Source: Ptychodera flava (taxonomy: Eukaryota > Hemichordata > Enteropneusta > Ptychoderidae). From it: DNA of 64,000 nucleotides. The notes beneath the pieces are model-generated. The model was not told where the DNA came from, did no database searches, and saw nothing but the letters and a program-made list of their open reading frames with translations. Position 1 is the first letter of the stretch, and every line of letters begins with the position of its first letter. Where the stretch lies: assembly GCF_041260155.1 (NCBI RefSeq), contig NC_091942.1, positions 16,376,001 through 16,440,000 of the forward strand, read 5' to 3'. The translations under genes and the position numbers were made by a program. This document shows, one piece after another, positions 22,701-32,959 of this stretch.

Positions 22701-24699
22701 TCTTTTGAGTAATATACTGCTACCAATTTTAATCAGAGCTCTTAGGGGCATTGGTCATACCTAGGTTAGGTTATGCTAATTTGTTATTAGCCTATTTGCA
22801 TATTTAATGAATTTCTGTAATTAAGCCATACCGATATATCCAAGCAGATTACACCTACCGGATTTTTCTGAGAGTACGCTCAGGGCCGTTAAACAGAAAA
22901 TGGCTACATTTTCTGCTTCACACCGTAGCAAAATAACGGCCCAGGGCCGTAATTCGGTAAAAATTTACCGCCAATTAACTAAAAAATAAAGGAGTTATTT
23001 TATCACTGTTGATCACAAAACCAAAAATAAATGACGGTAGAACGCTGCAAAACATCCACTCATTTTTTTCTCGAGAGTTTTGTTTTCTTTTTCGTCATTG
23101 TGCGCTACAAATTCTAAAAGATCCATCTTCAACAAAAAGGACACAATGTTGCGATTTTCTGATGCATCATACAATAACAAACTGACACTCATGCACTCAT
23201 TCACGCACGCATAAAACTAAACTGAACCCAAGATACGATCAAGATTTCTTTTATTTGTATATCAACACAAATTGCAATAATAATTATACACATCTCTTTG
23301 GAAAATAAAATCACACATGGAAAAATAAATTACGAGTCAGGTAAAAATAACGCATGGATAATCAACGCACAACCGTGACAACACAAGGTCCCATTGTGCT
23401 AAGTTTCGGAAGACAATATGACAGCTAGGACTAAAATCTACAAGTGTTCCTCACAATGACTAGCATATCGCCACTACCAAAATTCTTCGAAATCGCTCTC
23501 GTCAGAGTCCGACAAAAAAAACCCTCATCGCCGATTCGAACTCCTCTGGGCTGTCTGTACTGCTTACGCTGCCGTCAAGGTCATCGCTGCACTGGTCGAC
23601 GTCTTGCCCCCCACTCAGCACACTCTGGAGTTTAGTGTTCAACAGATCGACTTCTATGTTGCGTCCCATGCAGCCGACACCACAACATTCGAAGGCTCGC
23701 TGAAAATCCACACAGGTCTTCACCTTTTCTGTGGCACGGTGGACAAAACCAAACGGCGTCTCCCAAGAAGGCCGGCGTCGATAGCCCTTGACAGTGTACT
23801 CTTTCGGGCCCGTGGTAAACCATGCACTCCATTCCTGTCGTAGAGCAGCTTTGAAGGGGATGTTCACGCTGACATCGACTGGTTGCAAGTAGCTTGTCGT
23901 CCTTGCGGGAATAAACTTGACCGCCGTCTTGTACCTTTCGTCCAGTAGCTTCAGATTCGCTTGGTCTTTGTGAGAAGTTGCTTCGTCGAGGAGTAGTGAG
24001 GGCGCTGCTGGAAAAACGATCTCTGTCGCACGCGGTAGACTTTCTCGATCCACTCCCGCATAAGACTTGTTGGATACATCAGTTGCTGGCAGTTTGGTGT
24101 CATGATATGCTCATTAGTGACTTATTTAAATATTTAATGACTTTCTGTAATAAGACGATATGTCAAAACTGAATCAGCTGAAAATTTATTGAACTTCTGG
24201 GGTACATGATTTATACTTTGACTCAGTTATGCTCAAAGGGTGAAAAGTGTGGCATACCATAGCTGGCTCACGTGCGTATCTAGTGAATTTGTCTGATAAG
24301 GCCGTATGTCAAGGCCGAATGCACAAAAATTGATCGCATTTCCAGGATACATTGATCACACTTCGGCCATGTGATTAGGACATGATGGAAAAAGTGGATC
24401 ACATGAAAATGGGAAGAAATTATGGCTAAGAAAGGTCAAAGTGAAATACTTCCAAGTGATAGAGTCACATGCTAACCACGCTGGCTATTCCATTTTATGA
24501 AATTTAATGGCTACAGCTCACTATTTGCATATATCTTTTAAACACAGTTCCTGTGAGAGAAAACGGCGGTGGTGGTGCACCAACAGAACTTGAAAGACTC
24601 CAGGAAAACCCTAATGATGCTAGAGAAGAAGACTCTAAAGAAGAAGCCTATGGGATAGCAGTTGCCGACCAAACTGTAGGCTGTTCAGCAACCACCTGA
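10505..24699 (+). CDS. Gene 1: two-module cysteine-rich type I membrane protein (256 aa, 4 coding exons)
   Basis: Joined coding exons are 10505-10784, 12167-12352, 21869-22021 and 24548-24699 (771 nt, 256 residues plus stop). All three introns are GT-AG and phase 1, and the frame stays open throughout. The order is signal peptide (about 1-24), an acidic linker, cysteine module 1 (C58, C64, C70, C76, C79, C92), cysteine module 2 (C118, C124, C130, C137, C140, C154), a membrane helix (173-197) and a 59-residue cytoplasmic tail. An N-glycosylation sequon (NQT) lies at N67. The cysteine spacing resembles the first half of the Dickkopf N-terminal domain, which would suggest a secreted or cell-surface binding role, but I do not recognise the protein. 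Introns 2 (9.5 kb) and 3 (2.5 kb) are full of transposons. Genes 2 and 3 in this window are paralogues. No convincing polyadenylation signal was seen close to the stop. Confidence 0.82.
11504..11556. repeat. Short direct duplication in intron 1 of gene 1
   Basis: ggagccatttgctcattagc occurs twice, 26 bp apart. Confidence 0.7.
12167..12352 (+). CDS. Gene 1 coding exon 2: cysteine module 2
   Basis: The exon is 186 nt (62 codons), phase 1 at both ends, with acceptor ctaccag and donor GCAGCC|GTAAGT. It encodes module 2, C-x5-C-x5-C-x6-C-x2-C-x13-C, with tryptophan just before the third cysteine (GKWC). The matching exon of gene 3 is 189 nt with the same phases and the same GKWCL core. The exon ends shortly after the last cysteine, so it is a self-contained module. 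Confidence 0.87.
13039..13075. repeat. (ATA)n microsatellite
   Basis: ATA repeats just beyond the 3' end of the LINE fragment at 13205-13850 (minus strand). They may be its tail or an independent repeat. Confidence 0.7.
13205..13850 (-). pseudogene. LINE reverse transcriptase C-terminal fragment in intron 2 of gene 1
   Basis: Minus-strand translation in broken frames gives the recognisable C-terminal stretch of CR1-type LINEs: CNAVLYGLPKLQKLQRVQNT, then AARLVVRGRKYDHISPVL, and further on NHNATLNIPRFATSAYGERA. Several stops and frame changes interrupt it. Only the 3' part of the element is present. It is a different LINE from the one at 54770-57709. Confidence 0.7.
14135..14163. repeat. (TATG)n microsatellite, left of transposon
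   Basis: Left half of the microsatellite into which the 14165-18621 element inserted. The right half is 18622-18652. Confidence 0.85.
15089..16610. mobile_element. Nested 1.52 kb element with 24 bp TIRs and TTAA target duplication
   Basis: The left terminus AGCGCAGTGGTCGTCGCGCT is matched perfectly, over 24 bp, by the inverted right terminus. TTAA stands immediately outside each end (15085-15088 and 16611-16614). TTAA duplication is typical of piggyBac and Kolobok-type elements; the termini do not settle which. Open frames inside (15308-15541 and the first part of 16385-16732) match nothing I know. The interior is GC-richer than its surroundings. Confidence 0.8.
16990..17335. repeat. Direct repeats about 265 bp apart inside the DNA transposon
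   Basis: ttcacaatgatcacaaaaga... followed by cttacgtgatagaaatctgttg recurs at about 17268-17330 with few changes. Both copies lie next to tgcagc and gctgcgagtc phrases, which suggests an internal duplication upstream of the HIRAN-like remnant. Confidence 0.55.
17494..17501 (+). promoter_or_regulatory. TATA box of the HIRAN-like remnant
   Basis: TATAAAAA lies 66 bp before the ATG at 17560, a fitting distance for a short 5' UTR. Confidence 0.4.
17560..17961 (+). pseudogene. Small HIRAN-like intronless gene remnant inside the 14165-18621 transposon
   Basis: The ATG at 17560 starts MGKKKK and then loses frame by one base in a run of A. Restoring frame leads into VIIKNIRAVGMPNYRRNQ, ELRRDADNIHDRNAVAVV and, after a second frame change near 17755, SNIIDRDLS followed by a lysine-rich stretch to the stop at 17959-17961. 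The DADNIHDRNAVAVV block is the signature of HIRAN domains (PF08797), which bind DNA 3' ends in HLTF/Rad5-type proteins. The ancestral product would have been about 130 residues and basic, with no helicase. A TATA box lies upstream and a histone-type stem-loop downstream. HIRAN assignment is by motif recognition only. Confidence 0.55.
18000..18015 (+). terminator. Histone-mRNA-type 3' stem-loop
   Basis: GGCCCTTTTAAGGGCC forms a 6 bp stem with a 4 nt TTTA loop, the exact size of the replication-dependent histone stem-loop, whose loop follows UYUM. It is 38 nt after the stop of the HIRAN-like frame, followed by ACAACA, and 12 nt later by a purine-rich AAAAAGAGAA that could be the histone downstream element bound by U7 snRNA. 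Confidence 0.45.
18622..18652. repeat. (TATG)n microsatellite, right of transposon
   Basis: Right half of the interrupted microsatellite, beginning with the duplicated TA. Confidence 0.85.
18655..19560. repeat. AT-rich dispersed repeat flanking the DNA transposon
   Basis: The segment continues the host repeat interrupted at 14163-18623 and shares phrases such as 'gatagctttgaaatttggta' with the 146 bp array. A 35 bp tandem duplication sits at about 19288-19358. No gene is seen. Confidence 0.45.
19573..21250. repeat. Repeat with AGCTCCGCTG ends and an internal array of about 146 bp units
   Basis: Inverted AGCTCCGCTG (19573-19582) and CAGCGGAGCT (21223-21232) bound the repeat. Between about 19950 and 21020 a unit recurs with anchors (gcaatttttgccatttttgg) near 20101, 20247, 20393, 20539 and 20685, a regular 146 bp step, with more diverged copies on either side. 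The unit is AT-rich with no coding potential. GTC-rich simple sequence follows the left end. Confidence 0.65.
21869..22021 (+). CDS. Gene 1 coding exon 3: transmembrane segment
   Basis: The exon is 153 nt, phase 1 at both ends, with acceptor tgttccag and donor CCCT|GTGAGT. It encodes a basic stretch (KKKKLLRR), a 25-residue hydrophobic helix beginning TIAISVGTALLLIGLF, and a second basic stretch (RRRRTR). Strong positive charge on both sides of the helix is unusual. With an N-terminal signal peptide the KKKKLLRR side should be extracellular. Confidence 0.83.
22783..23465. other. Intron 3 of gene 1, upstream flank of the transposase remnant
   Basis: No gene is seen. gggccgtta and taacggccc inverted phrases occur near 22881-22960. 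An AT-rich phrase at 22783-22840 resembles 24104-24165 on the other side of the transposase fragment. Confidence 0.35.
23473..24115 (-). pseudogene. pogo/Tigger-like DDE transposase, C-terminal fragment
   Basis: On the minus strand the order is YPTSLMREWIEKVYRVRQR, then (frame change) SLLLDEATSHKDQANLKLL, FIPARTTSYLQPVDVSVN, a basic stretch and an acidic C-terminus. The D of LLLDEATSH and the D of LQPVD correspond to the second and third catalytic aspartates of the DDE_1 (PF03184) family. The first catalytic D and the DNA-binding half are missing. A second frame change in a run of T near 23513 separates the last acidic residues. It lies antisense in intron 3 of gene 1. Its relation to the element at 14165-18621 is unknown. 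Confidence 0.75.
24548..24699 (+). CDS. Gene 1 coding exon 4: cytoplasmic tail and stop
   Basis: The acceptor aaacacag at 24547 is entered in phase 1 and the frame is open to TGA at 24697-24699. The tail runs PVRENGGGG..., then a charged stretch rich in E, D and K, and a single tyrosine in EEAYGIAV. It has no catalytic domain. The exon is too short to stand out as an open frame by itself. I assigned it because it is the only phase-compatible, acceptor-preceded frame with sensible composition downstream of exon 3. Confidence 0.72.
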
Positions 24700-27600
24700 T
24701 AAAGAAATCCGCAGAAGTGTCCCAGCCTACAACTTTTGTTTTTTGTACTACAAATTATCTGATAACAACCATGCCAGCACTCCCTACTCTCAGAATCCCC
24801 TTTTGAAAAAAGTGAAGCATAATAAGTTAATTGCATGGTTATTATCAGATCTTTCTCTTTGAATTTATAAAAAAAAAATGCGCAGAGTGTACACGAATCT
24901 CTTACATGTTTCCATACCTGCTTCACGTAATCACAGATTGTTTCCTTGGAGAAAAAATCTGAACTCATTTTATCATCAACTCATATTTCAAATAGGTATG
25001 TACGTTTTACATTCCATGTATGAAAAACCACCAACAAAATGCTAGGTCCGGAGAGTCTGGCCTGGAAATATATGAGAGAATCATATACACTCACAATATA
25101 TATACTCAGAGAAAAAATGTCTACAAATGCTATAGAAAACTCGGGCCCTACGCTTGCAAGGCAAATGGCAGACTTGTTCATGTCCATTGCAGTCGGAATG
25201 CGTTACTAATGTCTTCTCTCATTCAATGAAACAAGATAATTCTGAGGTTTTGCTCTTCATCTCTGTAGGAAAAATTATAGAAACCTTGTTTACTAAACCT
25301 TGTTTATTATAGACATTGCACCGATCGTACAAACTGCCATATCGGTTTCCAGGCTTGCTTCATCTTCATTTTATAAACAATCAGTAGAATAACCTTCACT
25401 TCAGTATCTTTGTTGAAAGTTTCATATTGTCACACAGCTGTCTGAAAATTATTTGTTTCCAGTTCCCCCATAGTTCAATGTAATTAAAGCTTATTTGTTT
25501 TCATAAAGCTAAAGCTTCCTTATGAAACAGTCAGAATTCATGAAGTGTTAATATTATAGCTTACACATATGGCATAGAGAGCGATTGTAGTGCACAGCAT
25601 AGTCTTTTTACCACTGAATGTTATTAATATGGTACTACCTTACTTCCAGACTGTCCCTTCAATGAAAGTCAGCTATACATTCATAATTACGGTAGTGTTT
25701 AGCCTCACAATTTTCTTGTTTCATTGAATGAAGTCTTGCAACAAAGCATTTTCTGCTTTGACTCGAATTGTAACACAACAGAGTCCGTCAAAAGTACATC
25801 ATGTACTTTGCATTTAGGAGGCTGCTCATTGTCGCTGGTCACATGAGATAACGTCTACATCTCTTCTTGTAGAGGGTGACTAGGCATGAGTAGCTCTTGG
25901 TGATTTTGGTTGCACAACCATTGATACAATCTAGCTGTTGATATGTGATTGCCTCTTTTCATTTCGTTCACATTTTGAGATGACAGATATCAAGATTACA
26001 TCCTCATCGCTGAATCTCTTCAGCGTTGGATTAATTTGCTATCTACAACACCAAGCTTGATGAAATGAAATGAAGCAAGTATATGTCAATGGTCAGATTG
26101 TATTTGAGTATTTCTATTTCTCTTAGGGCATTCACTTTCTTAATAATGTGTCATTCATCTCAGTACCAGTGTCTCGAATCTGTATTCTGGGTTTATACTA
26201 CAGTTGTTCTACAAAAGTACTAGAATGAAAAACGTTTCTTCATATAATTTTGACTTCAAATAGTTCATAAACAGCTGTTCTTTTTTTTTTTTATAGTGCA
26301 TCATATGATCAAATTGAACTGTAGAGCCAAATTCATGTTTACTGAATCTATGCTTCAGACTAGTATGTACAGAAATTTTGTCGCGTTTCAATGTCTAAAA
26401 TGCCTTATGTTTACTTCATTAACCAAGTGCATGCTGCAATGTACTGTGTAGACAATTTTAGGTAAATTGCATCATACCGTTTGCTAATGATTGAATATTC
26501 TGTCAGTCAAACAAAATGATAACACCAGGTACAACCATGTAAGGAACATCACTGACACACAACAACATTAATATAGAAAAGTTTGTCATACGTGTCAATG
26601 TGTATTCGTAAATATTTTGTTTGTCAATGTACACACAATGCATAATTTATTCCTAACCTTTCATGCTTGTTAGTAAATGCTGCTAGCTTTTCTTACTCTA
26701 AAGCGCATTCCGTCTGACATGGACATTGAGTGATGCTGTGAAATTTATATATCTTCTTGAAAGACATGATACTGTTGTGTGCTTGTTTCTTTTTTGCTTT
26801 GAGATGTGATCAAACTTCTGACATTCTCTTTGTTATTTGAAAGGATTGGACTGCAAATTTCATCTTGACGCCTGCTTACAACCTATTGACACGGTTGATT
26901 TTGTCCACTCTTTCATTTTGCATCATGTTCATATACATTCCTGTATTCAAAAAGATACAATTTCTGGTGACATAATTTTCAAAACAAATGCCCCGCAATA
27001 ATTGATATTCCTTCCAGGAAAGTCTTCAGAAGCAAAACTTCCATGAAAAGATTGATTTTTAGATTATGAATTCACCATGGTAACAGATTGTCTTTTTTTA
27101 TACAAATGATTGGAAGGCTACTATAATCATGGCTTTGATAATTCAAGTTTTTCTTTTATCATTCCCAAATTGAACTGATTGAGTGAAAGGCGAATTGTTT
27201 TCTGTATACTGACTGAATGAAATCTTTCAGTGTTATCTATCAGTCATTGAAATTTCCATATGAAGGCAAATTTTAAAAATGTAAAATTTCTCAAATTGAA
27301 TCTAAAAAAATGGCATTTCAGATAGGTGTAGTTCACCACTTAAAATTGTTAACTCTTCAGTCTTCATTGCCAATCATGTCACTTATAGATTTCCAACGTT
27401 TGGAACATCTGCCATTTGCCGCTTTCTTCTCAGTCAGTTACATTGAACCAAAGGTCACAACATCCTGGTACTCTACTTTCCAGCCACCTGTTGATTTTCT
27501 TCGTACCACCAATGTAGACTGGAAGTCCATTTCCTGAGATAGGGTACAGCCCTGCCCCAATTGACAGATCTGCCAGTCTACCCACCATGCTAATTTGCAG

Positions 27601-29250
27601 GGCTCTTTTATGTATTATATTAAATATCTGAATGGGAAACCTAATTCACAATCATCAACCATTACTATATATAAAAACTGGAGCTGTGACTTTGGTACAA
27701 TAGTGACTGACGCAAACTTTACCTTGCTAGTTTAATTTTAGATGTACATTGAAAATGTCTCTTGAAATACAGTGCTTTTTTTTAAATTGTGCAAATTGCT
27801 ACTTAATACCATGATCTCAAGCAACCCATTGTGATCCACTATTCCCGGGAGTGGGTAATGCATGTAATTTTTAAGTTTGCATGTAACCAAAGCCAAATAC
27901 TGAGAATTATACCAACTTTTTGAAGAGAAATGGAAAGTGAATCACAGAAGGTTGATGAAGATCAAAGTGTTTGCTCAACCCAAAGTAATGTGTTTTAGAT
28001 AATGATTGGTAACCCTCAAAGAGGGTACCAGGAACTAACTCTTACACAGGGAACATATGAGGACCTAAACACATTTCATCAAACTGGTTCTCCATGCAAG
28101 ACAACCTCAAACATATTACTTGGTAGTGCTGATGTATATATTATGTCTTTAACTGGTAGTGATGATACACCTATATGATGGGACACTTCTTATCTTCTGA
28201 CAACAACATATTATACAAATTTGCTTACAATGAGTAGATATTTATTGGGTTGAGCAAAACAAAATGCTATTTACAATATACAAACAGACATTTACACATT
28301 GTTAAATAGGCAGTGTAAATATTTCTAAATATTTTTATATCCAGCAAACAGCCAACTTTTCTCGAATATTCAACTTTTGAATTCAGTCGCTTCATAGTGA
28401 TTACTGTAAGTTAATTGTTTCCTTTACATATAGAACACCAAGATTATCTCACAATAGACCATGATAGCAAACAGACCCTTCCTAACAATGAATTCTCTGC
28501 AAGCAACTGTAACCCATCAAAGTGTTTACTTTGTCAAAGCCCAGTTAATGGCGAATTCTTCGAGTTGATTTTGTAATCCCTGTGTACATAAGGATAATGT
28601 GGCAATAAGTTTGAATACCCTAAAAATTAGTTTTTACCCTCCCCTGTACAAGGCTGTCATGCTTCCACTCAAAATTTGCACAAAATATTTTCAAGATAAT
28701 GAACTTGACAAGGGTATGTTGGATTTCGTTTGTCCCTTTGGTAGTTTTGCTACAGACATTTATAGGTGTTTGACTATAAGAATTAATCACCAGTTTAAAA
28801 ATTGTTACATCATAGAAAACAATCAACAACCCTCAAACAAAAGCCACAGATATATTTTGCAAGATTAATACAACAGCTTTTGATCATGCAAATTTTGGCA
28901 GGAAACAATGCCACAGTGTTTATACATGGAAGGGTAGACACTGATTTATAAAGGTTCAAATTTACTGTCATGTGATCCTTGTGAACACAATGATTACAAA
29001 ATAGAAATCAACACATTCACAAATATCTCAACCATCTGAAAATTTAATTAATGGTTACATGCTTGGTTGTTTGCAAAGAGTTCATTGTTTTGAAGGGCCC
29101 AACACCTATGCCTGAACCTTAAAACCAAACAACCACATGTAGGGTCATCGCTTTGTCAGTGTTTACCTTAAATAAGGGGGAATTGGCATGACTGGTTTTG
29201 TCTGTGCATGTCTCATAAGTTTTGTAATTTAGGAAAGGTGTTTGACGAAA
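24700..29250. other. Sequence downstream of gene 1, no gene seen
   Basis: AT-rich sequence that presumably includes the 3' UTR of gene 1. An ATTAAA near 25482 is the nearest plausible poly(A) hexamer, about 780 nt after the stop. Open frames are short and not protein-like. I see no tandem or inverted repeat of note. Confidence 0.4.
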
Positions 29251-29259
29251 TTGGCACCA

Positions 29260-29615
29260 TGCAACATCTTTAGGTAGAATATGCCTCAGGGACAGATATC
29301 TGACTCTCAAATTTTTACAATTCTTTTCTAATCTACCATTTTTGTAGGGACTCATTTTAAAGCTCTTGAAGTAAGAAAAAATTTCTCCTTTTTTTCAAAA
29401 TTCAAAAATTTTTTTCCCCTCCGAGTTAACGCATATGGTAGCCATTTTGAATTTCAAATATCAGTAAATTTCAGGTAATTTGTTTCTCTGGTACCAAAAT
29501 TTGCATGGTGACCCCTGGTTTTTATTCTTGATTTAGTATGAGAATGGTTGAAAGTTTCATTGAGGAAAGTTTTGAGCAAGAGTCTTTCACTTTTGAGGCA
29601 CATACTACCGTAAAA
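29260..29615. repeat. Dispersed repeat family, copy a
   Basis: Shares ordered phrases with 32030-32340 ('gccattttgaatt', 'taccaaaatttg', 'gaatggttgaaagttt') and, inverted, with 59480-59760. Confidence 0.5.
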
Positions 29616-30467
29616 TCTGGACTTGACTGAAAAACTTCAAGAAATGTATTTAAAATAAAAAGTGTCATTTGCATGGCTGCAAGCCATACTCTCAGTGTAC
29701 TTATACCTCCTACTCTTACTGTATTGCTTACTATGTTTGACATTACTTTCAAATGTTGTTTTATGTATTACATCACCTTCATGCTCGATTTTATTTTTTA
29801 ATCCAAGACTGAATTCATCAGCTGAATGTGATCCTGTTTCCTCTGCTAAGCAACTGAAATAAAATTTGAGTTTGCTGCATATTGAGTGATTTGCCTTCAG
29901 TCTTTTCATCGCTACCATCCATCCCGAATTGTGGAATCGGAGAAGTGGAAATCATTGTATTATGCTCGTCCTGGATTTTCCTGAACGGGGACAGGCAACT
30001 TTCATAAACTTGGTATCAGATTAAGCTCACAGTACTCCTACTGTATACAGACAATATCCACACATCAAAGAGAAAATGAGTCGCACACATCTATTGAAAG
30101 CTCTAAATTTTTTTATTTCTGTGTAAATATGCAGAACATGAGCAAATTGCATGGTAAGGCTAAATCTGACATCAGTGAAAGGCACAAATAACTATCAGCA
30201 TGTTGTAACAAGATGTACCCACAAGATCATCACAAAATAGCATTTCAACACCTCGTAGTACACTGATACATTCCTTTGCACCTCATTAAACATTGTAGTC
30301 CTTTTCCATTCTAAAAGCCTTACCCTGGAATTTACACCTTGATGAAGTTTCATATGAGTACTACTCTAGTGGAAGATGTACAAAGAACATGGAAGGGAAC
30401 AGATTTCCCATTACGTTACTGATACTTGAACAAAAAATGAAAAAAGACAAGTCATCGTTGATGACAC

Positions 30468-31267
30468 AGTCCCCACTTGTTAATGGGTATTTTGATTACA
30501 GGTCCTCAGAGAGGATAGAGTCCTCTTCATTAGGTCTGTGATAAAAATACTTTTGAATGAATTCATACATGTCTGAGGTATGGTTCAGAACATGAAAAAA
30601 TCGTGACAAAATGGTCGCACAGTGGCCATATTGGATCGCATCACAAAACAAATTGATGTGCATAGCTATGACATTGGTCGATGTCCTTGTACCAACTTTG
30701 AATAAAATCGGTTGAAACATGCGGATATGCCTGAGAAATGGCTCTGTACATGAAAAAATTGTAATAAAATGGCCGCCTGGCGGCCATATTGGATCGTATT
30801 ACAAAACAGATTGACGTGCATATGTATGACATAGGTCAATGTCCTTGTACCAACTTTGAATAAAATCGGTTGGAACATGCCTGAGTAATGGCTCTGTACA
30901 TGAAAAAATCGTAATAAAATGGCCGCCTGGCGGCCATATTGGATCGTATCACAAAACAAATTGACGTGCATATCTATGACGATGGTCAATGTCCTTGTAC
31001 CAACTTTGAATAAAATCGGTTGAAACATGCCTGAGTTATGGCTCTGTACATGAAAAAATCGTAATAAAATGGCCGCCTGGCGGCCATATTGGATCGTATC
31101 ACAAAACAAATTGACGTGCATCTGTATGACATATGAAGTAATCCTTGTACCAGGTTTGAATGAAATCGCTCCACGCATCTCTGAGATATCTGCGTGAACG
31201 CACGCACGCACGCACGCACGGACATGACCAAACCTATAAGTCCCCCCGGACGGTGTCCGTGGGGACT
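30468..31267. repeat. Element with AGTCCCCAC ends and a 150 bp tandem array
   Basis: AGTCCCCAC (30468-30476) and its inverse ending at 31267 bound four copies of a unit anchored on ggccatattggatcg at 30623, 30782, 30932 and 31082 (steps 159, 150, 150). The first copy has an extra 9 bp. A CCCCCGGACGGTGTCCGTGGGG hairpin sits at the right end, after a (CACG)n stretch. The long minus-strand open frames here simply translate the repeat. Confidence 0.65.
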
Positions 31268-32029
31268 AAAAATGAAAAAAGACAAATTATCATTCAAAAC
31301 AATATTTACAAGCAATTTAGTCTGCTCATGATTGAACACCCTAGATACACATTTTGACACCTTTCAGTATTTTTTCTCATTCTGGATGAACTACTGGTAG
31401 TACACTGTGTCAGTCTTATACTCCTTTAGCATGATGAAATAGCCAGTATTTGGTTAATGTGAGATTTAATGCCGAACAGAACTTCAGTTGTCAATGATAT
31501 GCACATGATGAATACACAGACTGCACTGAAACCAAATAGTAGGCTTTTTTCACATGCCATCGACAACAGACAAAGAAAATGTCAAAGGGTATTACATTGA
31601 AAGAATCTGTTAGATATTGCAGATATATCAAGGCTTTAGGTATCAATGGATATGTTTAAAACATCAATTTCATGTCACAGTAATAGTTTTTGTGAGTTAA
31701 AATTTAAATGTAAAAGTTAAAATTCTGAGTTGTGCCAAACAGCAGATAGGTAATTGGCACTTTCAAACAAATTGCAGCACAAATGAAATACATGAATTTC
31801 TAATATGTCAGTAAAAACAAAATATTTGCTAAATATGCAAAATTTTACCAGTGTTAGACATGATACAAAATTAGCCAAACTAAAAGAATCTATAAAGAAG
31901 AGATTCGAATGTTCAAAATGCAGATATATATAATAATACAATAAATGCAAATCACATATGATATCAATTTTGCATTCACACTGCCATGGAAATTACAAGT
32001 GTATTTCATCCTGTAACTTCTAAAAGATA

Positions 32030-32340
32030 GAGTGCATCTTGGGGACAAATATTCAGACTCAAAAACTTTTACAATATTTCTGGGGGCTCATTTTGAAGCT
32101 GCTATGGAGTAAATAAAATTTTCATCCACTTGTTTCGTGAAAATCAGAAATTTTACTATCACCCCGTAGAGATAACATGTACAGGGATGGCTGCCATTTT
32201 GAATTCCAAATATTGGTAAATATTAATTCATTTTCCTAGTACCAAAATTTGATTTCGAAAGGGAATGGTTGAAAGTTTGCTTGAAGAAAGTTAAATCAGA
32301 AGTCTAACTTTCATTTTAGAGGAGTGACGTACCTTTAATT
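32030..32340. repeat. Dispersed repeat family, copy b
   Basis: Same order of phrases as 29260-29615, same orientation, clearly diverged. Confidence 0.5.
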
Positions 32341-32783
32341 TGCATGTGCAGTGTCAATGAATTTGTGACTATAAAATTGCTTATCAATCAACCTTTGACA
32401 TTTCAAAATTCAAGCTTGAATTGATCACATTGACAGCAATACAGGTTCTTGAAATCACATGTTTCACTTAATAAATTCTATGAATAATGCAAAATGTGCG
32501 TGAATCAAAGTTTATCTTCCTATAAGTATTTGTCACAATATTGTGGTTGTTATGTGGTTGTTAATGATCATATTGAAGTACATGGTTCACGGATTTGTTC
32601 TGAATCAAAGATTTTGCAAATTACCTATATGCCAGACAACATACCACAATTAAATGCAATATATGTAACCATTTAAATCTACTAAAGTCACAAACTTTTC
32701 TGAATGAAACACACCTGAAAAGACTCTGTTCTTGGTGGATATTTGAATTTCAAGAGCATTTTCTCATGAAATTCAATATTATA

Positions 32784-32954
32784 GAAATAACGTGACACTC
32801 TGACCCTCTGACCATTCACATTTATTTATGGGCAAGGGTGAGAGGAAAGCCAAAATTTAACAGGTGAGACCTGCCATTAGAGAGCCCGTTAATTTTGGCT
32901 TTCCTCTCGCCCGAGCCCATAAACATTAATGGTCAGGGCAGAGTCTGTTATTTC
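32784..32954. mobile_element. Foldback element, about 170 bp
   Basis: The outer arms GAAATAAC...ACTCTGACC and the inner arms TTTATGGGC...GAGAGGAAAGCCAAAATT pair with the right side. The loop is near gtgagacctgcc. Confidence 0.7.
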
Positions 32955-32959
32955 CATGA

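Noticed and set aside
23604..23843. Plus-strand frame over the pogo remnant
   Set aside because: It is antisense to a recognisable transposase and explained by that coding sequence.
30666..31211. 181-codon minus-strand repetitive protein
   Set aside because: It is a translation of the 150 bp array; a period of 150 keeps frame automatically.
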